From the NCBI RefSeq assembly GCF_001514285.1, contig NZ_KQ949023.1, positions 850,203-914,202 of the forward strand: 64,000 bases of DNA, in the 5' to 3' direction. Numbering within the stretch: the stretch's first letter is position 1; every line of letters starts with the position of its first letter. The notes beneath the pieces were generated by a model that worked only from the letters and a program-made list of their open reading frames with translations, had not been told where the DNA came from and did not search any database. Both the position numbers and the translations under genes were made by a program. Origin of the DNA: Streptomyces sp. DSM 15324 (GTDB lineage Bacteria > Actinomycetota > Actinomycetes > Streptomycetales > Streptomycetaceae). This document shows, piece after piece, positions 28,589 to 36,455 of the stretch.

Positions 28589-29151
28589 TCGGACGACGGG
28601 GGCGATGACGGGGGCCAGTTCTCCCTGAGCTCCCGGTGGCGGTCCCGCTCCTCCGCGTACTCGGGGTGGCGGGCCCGCCAGTACGGGTTGTCGTGCGGCA
28701 GGGCCGATCCGACTCTGCCGTACATCCCGAAGACCAGCAGCAGGATCCCGATCACGAAGCTCAGCATGCAGTTCTGGATCTTGAACGCCAGGAAGTTGTA
28801 GTCCGTCTCCAGCAGCGCCATGTTCAGGAAGCCGCTGAGGATGAACAGGATCCCGAAGGTCATGTTGAGGGTGGACGCGAAGTTGCCGCCGATCACCATG
28901 CCCACGAAGAGCAGCAGTCCGACACCGATCGACAGCCAGCTCAGCGCGCCGTTGGTGTTCAGCCCCCAGACCTGGTCCCCTCCGGTGTCGAAGGTGCCGA
29001 TCGCGTCGAGGACGCCGAAGATCCCGAAGACGACGAGCCCCAGGCCCATCAGCCCGGCCCCGATCCGGTAGACCAGGTTCAGCCGGTGGTCGACCGGCAG
29101 GTGGTCGTCGAGCCTGATCCGCCGACGGGCGTGCAGTGCGTGTGCGGCCAT
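28576..29151 (-). CDS. DUF4383 membrane protein
   Basis: A 191-residue protein with four hydrophobic helices between residues 27 and 150 (for example LVYRIGAGLMGLGLVVFGIF and WLSIGVGLLLFVGMVIGG), the DUF4383 pattern, and a charged C-terminus ending DRHRELRENWPP. No function is known. Its 3' end overlaps that of the convergent amidase gene by 13 bp. Confidence 0.85.
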   Translation of the reverse strand: MAAHALHARRRIRLDDHLPVDHRLNLVYRIGAGLMGLGLVVFGIFGVLDAIGTFDTGGDQVWGLNTNGALSWLSIGVGLLLFVGMVIGGNFASTLNMTFGILFILSGFLNMALLETDYNFLAFKIQNCMLSFVIGILLLVFGMYGRVGSALPHDNPYWRARHPEYAEERDRHRELRENWPPSSPPSSDQVR

Positions 29152-29248
29152 CTCCGCCTCCTTGCGCGTGGATGTGCCGGAAGAGGCCCTGTACGTACCC
29201 CAATATCCGCCCGCCCGGCCCCGGCGGCAAACGTCGGCGCGACGGCCC

Positions 29249-30619
29249 TCAGTGGCCCGCGCCGCGCTCCTCGCGGATCCGGGCCACCACGGCGGCCACC
29301 GCCTGACGCACCCCCTCCGTCTCGGTCAGGAAGTGCCAGTAGTCGGGGTGGCGGCCCTCCAGGGTGCCGATCGCCCGCTCCAGCCGCGCCACCGCGTCGT
29401 CCAGGGGGCGCGCGTCCCGGGGATCGGGCGTGTTGCGCCCGGCCATCGCCAGCCGCTGCGCGTCCCGGATCGCGAACCGGGTCCGGTCGATCTCGGCCTG
29501 CGGGTCCTTCTGCACGGCGTTCAGCCGGTTCAGCCGGTCACCGGCCGCGGAGACCGCCTCGTCGGTGGTGTTGAGCAGCGCCCGTGCCGTGGACAGCAGC
29601 GAGGCGGCGTCCGGCCAGCGCTGGGCGTCCCGCGCCGCCTGCGCCTCCCGCAGCCTCGCCTCCGCCTGCCGTACGTTCTCCGCGGCCTGCTCGGGCACCC
29701 GCTGGAGGTCCTGCCAGCAGGCCGCCGAGAACCGCCGCCGCAGCTCGCTCAGAATCGGGTCGACCTGGCCGGCGCGGGTCGTGAGCGCCTGCGCCCGCGT
29801 CCGCAGCGACACCAGCCGGTGGTCGATCTCCGCGGCCTTCTCCGGCAGCCGCTCCGCCTCCGCCCGGACCGCTGCGGCCTCCCGGGCCACCCGCTCGGCC
29901 CGCTCCAGCGTCTGCGGCACGCCGTGCTGTCCCGCGCCCTGGTTCATCCGGGTCAGCTCGGGCCCGAGGGCGGCGAGCCGGGCCGCCAGGTCGTCCGCCG
30001 TCAGCCCCGTCCGCCGTACGGCGTCCAGCGCGTCCGACGCGGCCAGCAGCGCCTGCCGGGCCCGCTCCACGGCGGGCGCCAGCCGGGCCAGCTGGGTCTC
30101 CGCCTTGCCCAGCAACGGGCCGAGCCCCTCGGCGAAACGATCCAGCTCCTTCTTGACGTTGCCCAGCTCGTCCTTGGCCCGGGTCAGCTCGGTGCGCGCC
30201 CGCGCGGCCGCCGAGGCCTCCAGGTCGTCCCGGTCGAGGTCATGGGCGTCGACCGCGTCGATGTACCGGCTGCTGGCCTCGTCGATGCGCCGGCCGATCT
30301 CCTCGAAGCCGGAGACCGCGCGCCGGGCCGCCGGGCTGTCGTCCACCGCCGTGATCGTCTCGATGGAGATCCGCAGATCCCGCTGGGCGGTGTCCAGCTC
30401 GTAGAACGCGGCCGCCGCCGCGTCCTTCGCGGCCTGCGCCTCGGCGCGCTGTCCCTCCGCCCGCCCGCCGAACCAGCGCCGGGTGCCGCCGCCGGCGAAC
30501 GCGGCGGGCACCGCGAGCGCGACGACGAGCGGCAGGGCGAGCAGGGTGAGGGCGTCCCGCACCGGGCGGTGTGCGCGCGGCCCCAACGGCGAGTACGGCT
30601 GCGGTGGTGTCGCCGTCAC
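29249..30619 (-). CDS. Membrane-anchored long coiled-coil protein
   Basis: A 456-residue protein beginning VTATPPQPYSPLGPR. One hydrophobic segment (about residues 24-42, LTLLALPLVVALAVPAAFA) is followed by about 400 residues that are almost entirely alpha-helical and Ala/Glu/Arg-rich, with heptad-like coiled coil (AKDELGNVKKELDRF and similar). No enzymatic motif is seen. The GTG at 30619 is chosen over upstream in-frame codons because GGGAGAGGG precedes it. It could be an envelope scaffold; I do not recognise the family. Confidence 0.75.
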   Translation of the reverse strand: MTATPPQPYSPLGPRAHRPVRDALTLLALPLVVALAVPAAFAGGGTRRWFGGRAEGQRAEAQAAKDAAAAAFYELDTAQRDLRISIETITAVDDSPAARRAVSGFEEIGRRIDEASSRYIDAVDAHDLDRDDLEASAAARARTELTRAKDELGNVKKELDRFAEGLGPLLGKAETQLARLAPAVERARQALLAASDALDAVRRTGLTADDLAARLAALGPELTRMNQGAGQHGVPQTLERAERVAREAAAVRAEAERLPEKAAEIDHRLVSLRTRAQALTTRAGQVDPILSELRRRFSAACWQDLQRVPEQAAENVRQAEARLREAQAARDAQRWPDAASLLSTARALLNTTDEAVSAAGDRLNRLNAVQKDPQAEIDRTRFAIRDAQRLAMAGRNTPDPRDARPLDDAVARLERAIGTLEGRHPDYWHFLTETEGVRQAVAAVVARIREERGAGH

Positions 30620-30786
30620 ATCCCTCTCCCGTGCTGTGATGCGCCTGAACCGGTGTTCATTCTCCCACCGGTTGAAGACGAACACACGGGCCGGTCAGTT
30701 CACCGTGCGGACCGGGACTTTCCCACCGGCGCCGATACATGTTTGCGGGACACGGCCCGGGGCAATGTAGGCTGTCGACTCGTCCT

Positions 30787-30861
<75 letters not shown>

Positions 30862-30868
30862 GGAGACC

Positions 30869-30900
30869 GAAGGGCCCCCGGAGAGATCCGGGGGCCCTTC
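30869..30900 (+). terminator. tRNA terminator hairpin
   Basis: GAAGGGCCCCCGG and CCGGGGGCCCTTC form a perfect 13-bp stem with a 6-nt loop, 7 bp after the tRNA. Confidence 0.88.
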
Positions 30901-30927
30901 GCGTGCCCGGGGCGCGCTGTGTCTAGG

Positions 30928-31326
30928 ATGGCCGCTGTGAACGGACTGTGGCGGCGGGCGGTGTGCGTGCTGGGGCTCCTCGTGGGCCTGCTCGGCATGC
31001 ACGGGCTCGCGCCCGGGGGAGCGGCGTCCGCGCACGCGGAGCCGCGCCTGATGACGGCCGTCGCGGCCGTGGTGTCCGTCGCCCCCGCCGAGGGCCACGA
31101 CGGCTGTGCGGGGGACGAGGGCCACTGCGGTGGCGGACACATCCGGCACGCCGACTCCACCTGCGCCTCGGCCGCCGTGAGCGGGGGACCGGTGCTGCCG
31201 GGCCTGCTGCCCGACCCCGTCCCGGTCGCCGGGGCGGACGAGACGCCCTGCTCCTTCGCCGTCGCGGCTCCCGACGCCGCCCGCGCGCCACCCTCCCTGG
31301 CGGAACTCCAACTCCTGCGGATCTAG
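30928..31326 (+). CDS. Small secreted His/Cys-rich protein (DUF6153-like)
   Basis: A 132-residue protein with a Sec-type signal (LWRRAVCVLGLLVGLLGMHG, cleavage near ASA-HA). The mature part contains a dense metal-ligand stretch, GHDGCAGDEGHCGGGHIRHA, and further cysteines. The ATG at 30928 is used; GTG 30937 is an alternative. It is followed 89 bp later by a DUF305 lipoprotein with Met/His-rich sequence, an association suggesting copper or other soft-metal handling in the cell envelope. The family name is from resemblance only. Confidence 0.7.
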   Translation: MAAVNGLWRRAVCVLGLLVGLLGMHGLAPGGAASAHAEPRLMTAVAAVVSVAPAEGHDGCAGDEGHCGGGHIRHADSTCASAAVSGGPVLPGLLPDPVPVAGADETPCSFAVAAPDAARAPPSLAELQLLRI

Positions 31327-31415
31327 ACACCGCTGCGCGCACCCACGCCCCCTGTGACGGGCCGGCGGGGTGCGCCGACGTGTCCACGCACCCTTTTCTT
31401 CCCAGGAGTTCCCGT

Positions 31416-32063
31416 ATGACCAGCACCACCCGCAGCCCGATCCGCCGTGCCGCGCTGACGGCCGTGACCGCGACGGCCGCGCTGCTCCTCACCGCGTGCG
31501 GCGGTGACGGCGAGTCCGCCTCGTCGTCGTCCGCCTCCTCGCCCTCCGCCTCGGCGGCGGTCTCCGGCGGCGAGCACAACGCCCAGGACGTCACCTTCGC
31601 GCAGGGCATGATCCCGCACCACCGGCAGGCCCTGCAGATGGCGGAGCTCGCCGCCGACCGTGCCTCCTCCGCCCGGGTCAAGGACCTCGCGGCCCGGATC
31701 GAGAAGGCCCAGGACCCGGAGATCGAGAAGATGACGGGCTGGCTGAAGGCCTGGGGCGAGGACGTGCCCGCGGAGGGCGCGTCGGCGGACGACTCCATGC
31801 CCGGCATGGACCACGGCTCCGGCGGCATGGCCGGGATGATGGACGACGCCCAGATGAAGACGCTGGAGAAGGCGTCCGGGGCGGCCTTCGACAGCGCGTT
31901 CCTGACGCTGATGGTCGAGCACCACGAGGGCGCCGTCGCGATGGCCGGAACCGAGCGGGACAAGGGCCGCTACCCGGCGGCCAAGGACACGGCCGACGAC
32001 ATCGTCACCGGCCAGACCGCGGAGATCGCCGAGATGAAGGGGCTGCTCGCCGGGAAGTCCTAG
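31416..32063 (+). CDS. DUF305 lipoprotein
   Basis: A 215-residue lipoprotein. The signal ends in the lipobox LLLTAC-G (Cys at about residue 28), followed by a Ser-rich linker. The DUF305 ferritin-like helical domain carries the characteristic FAQGMIPHHRQALQMAELA and LMVEHHEGAVAMA. A Met/His-rich loop (MPGMDHGSGGMAGMMDD) sits between the two halves and looks metal-binding. The start ATG 31416 has AGGAG 7 nt upstream. Probably periplasm-facing metal (copper) tolerance. Confidence 0.92.
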   Translation: MTSTTRSPIRRAALTAVTATAALLLTACGGDGESASSSSASSPSASAAVSGGEHNAQDVTFAQGMIPHHRQALQMAELAADRASSARVKDLAARIEKAQDPEIEKMTGWLKAWGEDVPAEGASADDSMPGMDHGSGGMAGMMDDAQMKTLEKASGAAFDSAFLTLMVEHHEGAVAMAGTERDKGRYPAAKDTADDIVTGQTAEIAEMKGLLAGKS

Positions 32064-32404
32064 TCCGCCTCGCCGGGTGGGGTGTCGTGCACGTGCTTGA
32101 GGCGCGTGCGGGCCTCCACCCGGTCCTCGGCGGCGACCTCCGACCAGAAGCGGTGGCAGCTCACGAACACCGCGAGCTCGTGCTCGCGCCGCCGCAGCTT
32201 CTCCACCTCGGCCTGCTCGTCGGCCGTCCAGCCCGGGGACGCGGGGCGCTCGATCTTGCGCCAGCCGCCCGCGTCACTGAAACCGTCCAGGGGCTCCACC
32301 GACCAGGGGAGCCGCTTCAGCAGGGCCGAGAGCTCGGCCCGGACCTGATGCAGCTCCTCCTGACCGGCGCGCAGGTCGCTGGGAAAGTCATAGGTCTTAG
32401 CCAC
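32060..32404 (-). CDS. Small conserved-type hypothetical protein
   Basis: A 114-residue, highly charged, helical cytoplasmic protein starting at GTG 32404 (VAKTYDFPSDLRAGQEEL). It contains a Trp-rich middle (LPWSVEPLDGFSDAGGWRK) and the segment AVFVSCHRFWSEVAAEDRVE. I do not recognise the function. Its stop codon overlaps the stop of the convergent DUF305 gene within a shared CTAG. Confidence 0.75.
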   Translation of the reverse strand: MAKTYDFPSDLRAGQEELHQVRAELSALLKRLPWSVEPLDGFSDAGGWRKIERPASPGWTADEQAEVEKLRRREHELAVFVSCHRFWSEVAAEDRVEARTRLKHVHDTPPGEAD

Positions 32405-32490
32405 ACGGCAATGGTACGCCTGTTCGATTTTGCGGGGCGAGCTCCTTCGGGGGGTTCCTGTGAACGTCTGTTCGACTAAGGGGCCGGGGG

Positions 32491-33345
32491 TCAGGGACCG
32501 GCCGTGCGGTCCCGCTTGAGGGCGGCGACGCCCATTCGGTCCGTGGCGTCCACGGCCCCGTTGAGGCGGTGGACCACCACCCAGGTGCCGTCCGGCAGGG
32601 CCCCGGCGAAGACCGAGGCACGGCCCACCGCACCGTTGTGCCAGAGCAGCTGCCCGGCCGTCTGCCAGCTCGGCGCGGGGTCCCCCAGCCGGCGCTCCAC
32701 GAGCAGCCGTACGACCAGGTCGGCGGTCGCCCGGGGGGTCGCCCACAGACCGCCCCCGGGCAGCATCGCGCCGGTCATCGTCCAGGGCCGCCGGGTGCGG
32801 CCGAACCGTCCGGGAGCGAGCAGCCGCCGCTCCGGAGCGGGACGCGCGCTCACCTCCGTGACGTCCAGCGGGCGCAGCACGTGCTCCGTCACCAGCTCCT
32901 CGTACGACGCCCCGGACGCGGCGGCGGTCAGCACCGCGCCCAGCACCGCGTACCCGAGGTTGGAGTACTCCTCCGCCTCGCCCGGGGGACGGGTGACGAG
33001 CGTGTCCAGACGGCGGACGAGGGCGTGCAGCGCGGGGCCGTCGAAGGCGGCGTACGGGTCCCGGCGCGGGAGCGGGACGGGGGGCAGCCGGGGGAGACCG
33101 GAGGTGTGCCGGGCCAGGTGCAGCAGGGTGATCCCGGTCGCGGGGGCCTCGGGCAGCCACCGTTCGAGCGGGTCGTCCAGGGACAGCGCCCCGGCCGCCG
33201 CCATCCGGGTCAGCACGGTCCCGGTGACGGCCTTGGTGAGCGAGCCGATCTGGACGTACCGGTCGACGGCGTGCCCGTCGGAGAGGGCGGGCGGGGCCGC
33301 GGAGGTCAGGACACAGGTCGGGACACGAGACACGACGGGCCTCAT
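32491..33345 (-). CDS. Serine beta-lactamase-fold protein, last gene of the Sdp-like locus
   Basis: A 284-residue serine hydrolase. The SxxK nucleophile is S35-L-T-K38 (VQIGSLTKAV), the YxN motif is EEYSNLGYA near residue 129, and the third motif may be WHNGAVG (HxG type). No signal peptide is evident at the ATG 33345, which overlaps the stop of the DCC gene by 4 bp (ATGA), so the two are translated together. It may be a peptidase acting on a peptide product or an esterase of unknown substrate. The link to the upstream peptide genes is inferred from gene order. Confidence 0.85.
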   Translation of the reverse strand: MRPVVSRVPTCVLTSAAPPALSDGHAVDRYVQIGSLTKAVTGTVLTRMAAAGALSLDDPLERWLPEAPATGITLLHLARHTSGLPRLPPVPLPRRDPYAAFDGPALHALVRRLDTLVTRPPGEAEEYSNLGYAVLGAVLTAAASGASYEELVTEHVLRPLDVTEVSARPAPERRLLAPGRFGRTRRPWTMTGAMLPGGGLWATPRATADLVVRLLVERRLGDPAPSWQTAGQLLWHNGAVGRASVFAGALPDGTWVVVHRLNGAVDATDRMGVAALKRDRTAGP

Positions 33346-33776
33346 TTTCCGCGCGGCGGTACCGCGCAAGCGGGCGTTCCGCCGGGCAGACGGTGACGGT
33401 TGACGGAGACCCAGCGGTAGACCGCCCGGGCGCAGGAGCGGATGCCGGGCAGCCGGACGACGCCGGCGAGTATCCGGTACGCCGCTGAGGGCGAGGTCGC
33501 CGTATAGCGGGCCAGGGCGTCGGCCCCGCCCGCGAGGACCGTGCCGCTCCGAAGCAACAGGACCTCGTGTTCGAGGCGTTCGCGGTGTGCCGAGGTCACC
33601 GAGGAGGGCAGGAACTGCCACGGAACGGCTTCCACCGTCGGCGCGGCGAGGGCGCGTAGGCGGTCGATCGACGTCTGGCAGAAGCCGCAGTCCCCGTCGT
33701 AGGCGAGCACCGGGCCGGGGCGGAGCGGGGGTGCTGACGCCGGGGCGCCGGGATGAGTCACGGGTTTTCCGTCCAC
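33342..33776 (-). CDS. DCC-family thiol-disulfide oxidoreductase (DUF393)
   Basis: A 144-residue protein with the family-naming motif near the N-terminus, VLAYDGDCGFCQTSIDRL, containing the redox CxxC within DxDCxxC. The rest (WQFLPSSV, GGADALARYTATSPSAAYRIL, LPGIRSCARAVYRWVSVNRH) is typical of DUF393, which is often found beside HTTM membrane proteins. It sits 136 bp downstream of the HTTM gene. The start GTG 33776 is used; GTG 33761 is possible. Thiol-disulfide exchange is the expected chemistry, with an unknown partner. Confidence 0.9.
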   Translation of the reverse strand: MDGKPVTHPGAPASAPPLRPGPVLAYDGDCGFCQTSIDRLRALAAPTVEAVPWQFLPSSVTSAHRERLEHEVLLLRSGTVLAGGADALARYTATSPSAAYRILAGVVRLPGIRSCARAVYRWVSVNRHRLPGGTPACAVPPRGK

Positions 33777-33912
33777 TGGTGCGACAGGGCCTCTCGTTCG
33801 GCGGGGCGCGGGGCGCGGGGCGCGCGAGCTCGGGAACGACCCGGCCCGCGGTCGTCCGCGCCGGAACGTCCCCGGCCGTCCCGTGTCCTCGATTGATCGG
33901 CTCCTCGCGTGC

Positions 33913-34911
33913 TCAACCGGTATTCTCCCGCAGCGGCAGGGGAACCCTGTCCCTTTTCGGCCACCCCAGCCGGCCCTGGACGTGGCGCGACAAGGAGGAA
34001 GCGCACCGGGTCGCCAGGCTCAGCGCCTCGCTGATGCCCCGGCTGAGGAAGATGAGGTCGCAGGCCACCATGGTCAGCGCGAAACCCGTCAACCCCATGA
34101 AGACCGCGATCGAGAGATGGAAACCGATCGACACGACCGCGGCCCAGGGGCGAAGCTTCGGCACGAGGATGCCCAGGGGGAAGTACACGAGGAAGGCGAC
34201 GGTGGCGTACGTGCCGCTGAAGACCAGGAACTCGTTGTCGTAGACGATCTCCGAGACGCCGGGCAGGGTGAACTCGGGGACACGCATGACGTAGAACAGG
34301 GCGGTGCCGTCCTGCCAGAGCCGTCCCTGCACTTTGTACAGACCGCTCGTCACGTACACCAGACACATCTGTACGGCGACGGAGAGGACACCGAGATTGT
34401 GCAAGGGGGTGGCCATGGCCCTGAGTACGGCCGGCACACGTGCTGCGAGGGTCCGGGCCAGGCCGGTCGGCAGCGAGAAACGGCTGTAGCAGCGGGTGAG
34501 CAGCAGCATTGGTATGACGACGTAGGCCAGGTTGTCCCCGCCGTCCAGGATCGTTATCTGGCGTTGGTAGACCGACCAGAGGAAGATCCAGTGAACGAGC
34601 AGGACGGCACGTCCGCCGATGCCGACGGTGACGGCCAGGGCGGCCAGCATGCCCAGGTGGAACACGGTCTCGAACCACACCGTCGAGTCGCTGACGGTGT
34701 ACAGGCTGAACGTGCCCGACTCGTGGACCTGATCCACGAAGTCCTGCCAGGGCAGGACGCCGTCGGGACCGAACATGTACCGCCGGTCGCTGTAGTCACC
34801 GGCGTAGAACATGAAGCCGACGAACCCCAGAAGCACCCGGGTTCCCGACACGCCGACCAGGCTCAAGGGGCGCGTGGTCAGGGCGTCGACGCGCGAGAGA
34901 AGATTGTTCAC
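33913..34911 (-). CDS. HTTM-domain membrane protein, SdpB-like
   Basis: A 332-residue protein with about seven or eight membrane helices and the HTTM (vitamin-K-dependent gamma-carboxylase-like) signatures: YRYMFGPDG-like RRYMFGPDGVLPW, DGGDNLAYVVIPMLLLTRCY, YVTSGLYKVQGRLWQDGTAL and AVFMGLTGFALTM. In Bacillus SdpB, an HTTM protein, matures the SDP toxin with SdpA. The start at 34911 overlaps the stop of the DUF5819 gene (GTGA), giving translational coupling; an upstream ATG at 34935 is possible. Base composition is lower in G+C than the flanks. Confidence 0.88.
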   Translation of the reverse strand: MNNLLSRVDALTTRPLSLVGVSGTRVLLGFVGFMFYAGDYSDRRYMFGPDGVLPWQDFVDQVHESGTFSLYTVSDSTVWFETVFHLGMLAALAVTVGIGGRAVLLVHWIFLWSVYQRQITILDGGDNLAYVVIPMLLLTRCYSRFSLPTGLARTLAARVPAVLRAMATPLHNLGVLSVAVQMCLVYVTSGLYKVQGRLWQDGTALFYVMRVPEFTLPGVSEIVYDNEFLVFSGTYATVAFLVYFPLGILVPKLRPWAAVVSIGFHLSIAVFMGLTGFALTMVACDLIFLSRGISEALSLATRCASSLSRHVQGRLGWPKRDRVPLPLRENTG

Positions 34912-35546
34912 CGCAGATCCTCTGCCTTCAGCCATTCAAGATCCTGAGCGGAGACCTTTCCGCCGGTGAGCGGTCTATTTCGCTGCGACCACGGCGGCAT
35001 CTCGTGGTAATAGACACGGACTTGGATGCTTTCGGTCCCGTCGGCGCAGGCCTGGGGCATCTGCGTCAGTGAAAAGCGGGCAAGGAAGCGCGCCGCATCG
35101 TCGCGCGAGGTCCGTTCTATGGGCAGCAGGGGGAGAACCGGGCTTTTCTTCTGCTTTTCGGCCTCACGTATGCGGCTCAGGACGGGGTCCGACTGGGTGA
35201 GTTGTTGGAGGGTGCTGGAAATCAAGCGGGCCGTGCGCGGGGGGAAGAACCGGCTGTCCTGCGTGCTCTTGATGGTGGGCGTCGTGACGTCGTAGTAGGG
35301 CGTTACGCTCCCGTCCCCGCAGCGGGCTCTTGCCAGAATCCCCCGGTCGTCCGTCAGGGGATCGGGGGCGAAGAGCATCCAGTTCTGGGTGAAATATGGA
35401 TGCAGATAGCGGGTCATTGCGTCGTAATAGCGGAGCTTCGGCGGGGACAACGGGGCCTGGGAGAACGCCGCGACGAGGAAGTGGAAGCCCAGGAGGGCGG
35501 CGCCGACGAGCAGCACCGCCCTCCTGGCAGCGACGTGCTGCGTCAC
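34908..35546 (-). CDS. DUF5819 membrane-anchored protein, SdpA-like
   Basis: A 212-residue protein with one N-terminal membrane helix (AVLLVGAALLGFHFLVAAF) and an extracytoplasmic domain opening with YFTQNWMLFAPDP, the DUF5819 hallmark. This recalls the WxFF..xP signature of Bacillus SdpA. It overlaps both neighbours by 4 bp (GTGA at each end), so it is coupled to the second peptide gene upstream and the HTTM gene downstream. By analogy it would act with the HTTM protein in processing the secreted peptides. Biochemical activity is unknown even for SdpA. Confidence 0.88.
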   Translation of the reverse strand: MTQHVAARRAVLLVGAALLGFHFLVAAFSQAPLSPPKLRYYDAMTRYLHPYFTQNWMLFAPDPLTDDRGILARARCGDGSVTPYYDVTTPTIKSTQDSRFFPPRTARLISSTLQQLTQSDPVLSRIREAEKQKKSPVLPLLPIERTSRDDAARFLARFSLTQMPQACADGTESIQVRVYYHEMPPWSQRNRPLTGGKVSAQDLEWLKAEDLR

Positions 35547-35863
35547 TTGTCGAAGATCCCCTCGGCCGACCCGGCCGGGGCGCCGGGACCGTCCTTGGGC
35601 GCCGAGCCGAGGCTGGCGATCACGGAGGCGTGCTCGAGGGCGTTGTTCACGGCGGAGCTGCTGATGGCGGCACGCGCGTGGACCGCCGCCCGCGCGACGG
35701 CCGACCTGATGATCGCGGGCTGCTTGTCCGAGTCGACGGCAGTCGTCTTCTGGGAGACGACGACCGGAGCCGCGGTCCCGGCCTGGGCCGCCCCCTGGGT
35801 CGCGAGCACGATACCGGCGCCGGCCAGGGCGGTGCCCACGGCGATGATGGCCTTGCGATTCAT
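35543..35863 (-). CDS. Secreted peptide precursor 2 of the Sdp-like locus
   Basis: A 106-residue precursor. The signal peptide MNRKAIIAVGTALAGAGIVL ends near AQA-GT, leaving about 78 residues. It has no cysteine. It shares with the other precursor the signal, a QPxIIRS/AR segment, an IASLGSA core and the C-terminal IFD(K/R). An Ala-rich amphipathic helix (SAVARAAVHARAAISSSAV) precedes the core. Its stop overlaps the GTG of the DUF5819 gene. It is the likely substrate of the SdpA/SdpB-like pair; toxin activity is a hypothesis. Confidence 0.82.
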   Translation of the reverse strand: MNRKAIIAVGTALAGAGIVLATQGAAQAGTAAPVVVSQKTTAVDSDKQPAIIRSAVARAAVHARAAISSSAVNNALEHASVIASLGSAPKDGPGAPAGSAEGIFDK

Positions 35864-35972
35864 ATCCGTCCAATCTGCGAGACGGCAGGGGTGAGCCCTG
35901 CCGTGTCGTCGGCGAGTCGACTGAGTTCGGCCGCGGTGGAAGAACGCGGCTGACGGGGGTGTCGCGCGGGGC

Positions 35973-36341
35973 TCAGCGATCGAAGATCGATGCGGCCGGG
36001 AGGGAGCCCGAGTCGGGGGAGACCGCAGTGGCGGAGCCGAGGCTCGCGATACGCGCGACCTGCGTCACGTCGCCGGCCGCCTGGCGGACCGCGGAGGTGC
36101 CCGCCGCGGCGGTGACATGCACGGCGGCCCGTTCGGCCGCGGAGACGGCGCTGCTCGCCACCCTGGCCGCGACGGACCTGATGACCTGCGGCTGATCCGC
36201 GGGGGCGGTGGAGGTCGCCTGAGGGGAGGTCGCCACCGGAGCGGCGGACGGAGTGCCGGCCTGTGCGGGGCCCTGAGTGGCCAGCATGATGCCGGCGCCG
36301 GCCACGGCCACGCCGACGACGGATAATGACTTTCTGTTCAT
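35973..36341 (-). CDS. Secreted peptide precursor 1 of the Sdp-like locus
   Basis: A 122-residue paralog of the neighbouring precursor. Signal peptide MNRKSLSVVGVAVAGAGIML with predicted cleavage at AQA-GT. The mature region is Ala/Ser/Thr-rich, has QPQVIRSVAARVASSAV, then VARIASLGSA, and ends AASIFDR. No cysteines. The two precursors differ most in the linker, as paralogous peptide precursors often do. It lies 109 bp upstream of precursor 2 and 114 bp downstream of the LuxR-type gene, on one strand with them. Confidence 0.82.
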   Translation of the reverse strand: MNRKSLSVVGVAVAGAGIMLATQGPAQAGTPSAAPVATSPQATSTAPADQPQVIRSVAARVASSAVSAAERAAVHVTAAAGTSAVRQAAGDVTQVARIASLGSATAVSPDSGSLPAASIFDR

Positions 36342-36455
36342 TGAGTGGGTCCGATCTGCCTTCGCGCGGGGCGTGAAGGCTGGATGTCTCGGCTGACGGG
36401 GGAATTCCCGACGACCTCAACTATCCTGGCGGGAAGGCAGATCGGCCATTGTCAC

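Noticed and set aside
30924..30929. TAGGAT as a -10 box for a leaderless DUF6153-like transcript
   Set aside because: It overlaps the ATG itself, so a start 6-7 bp downstream would lie inside the gene.
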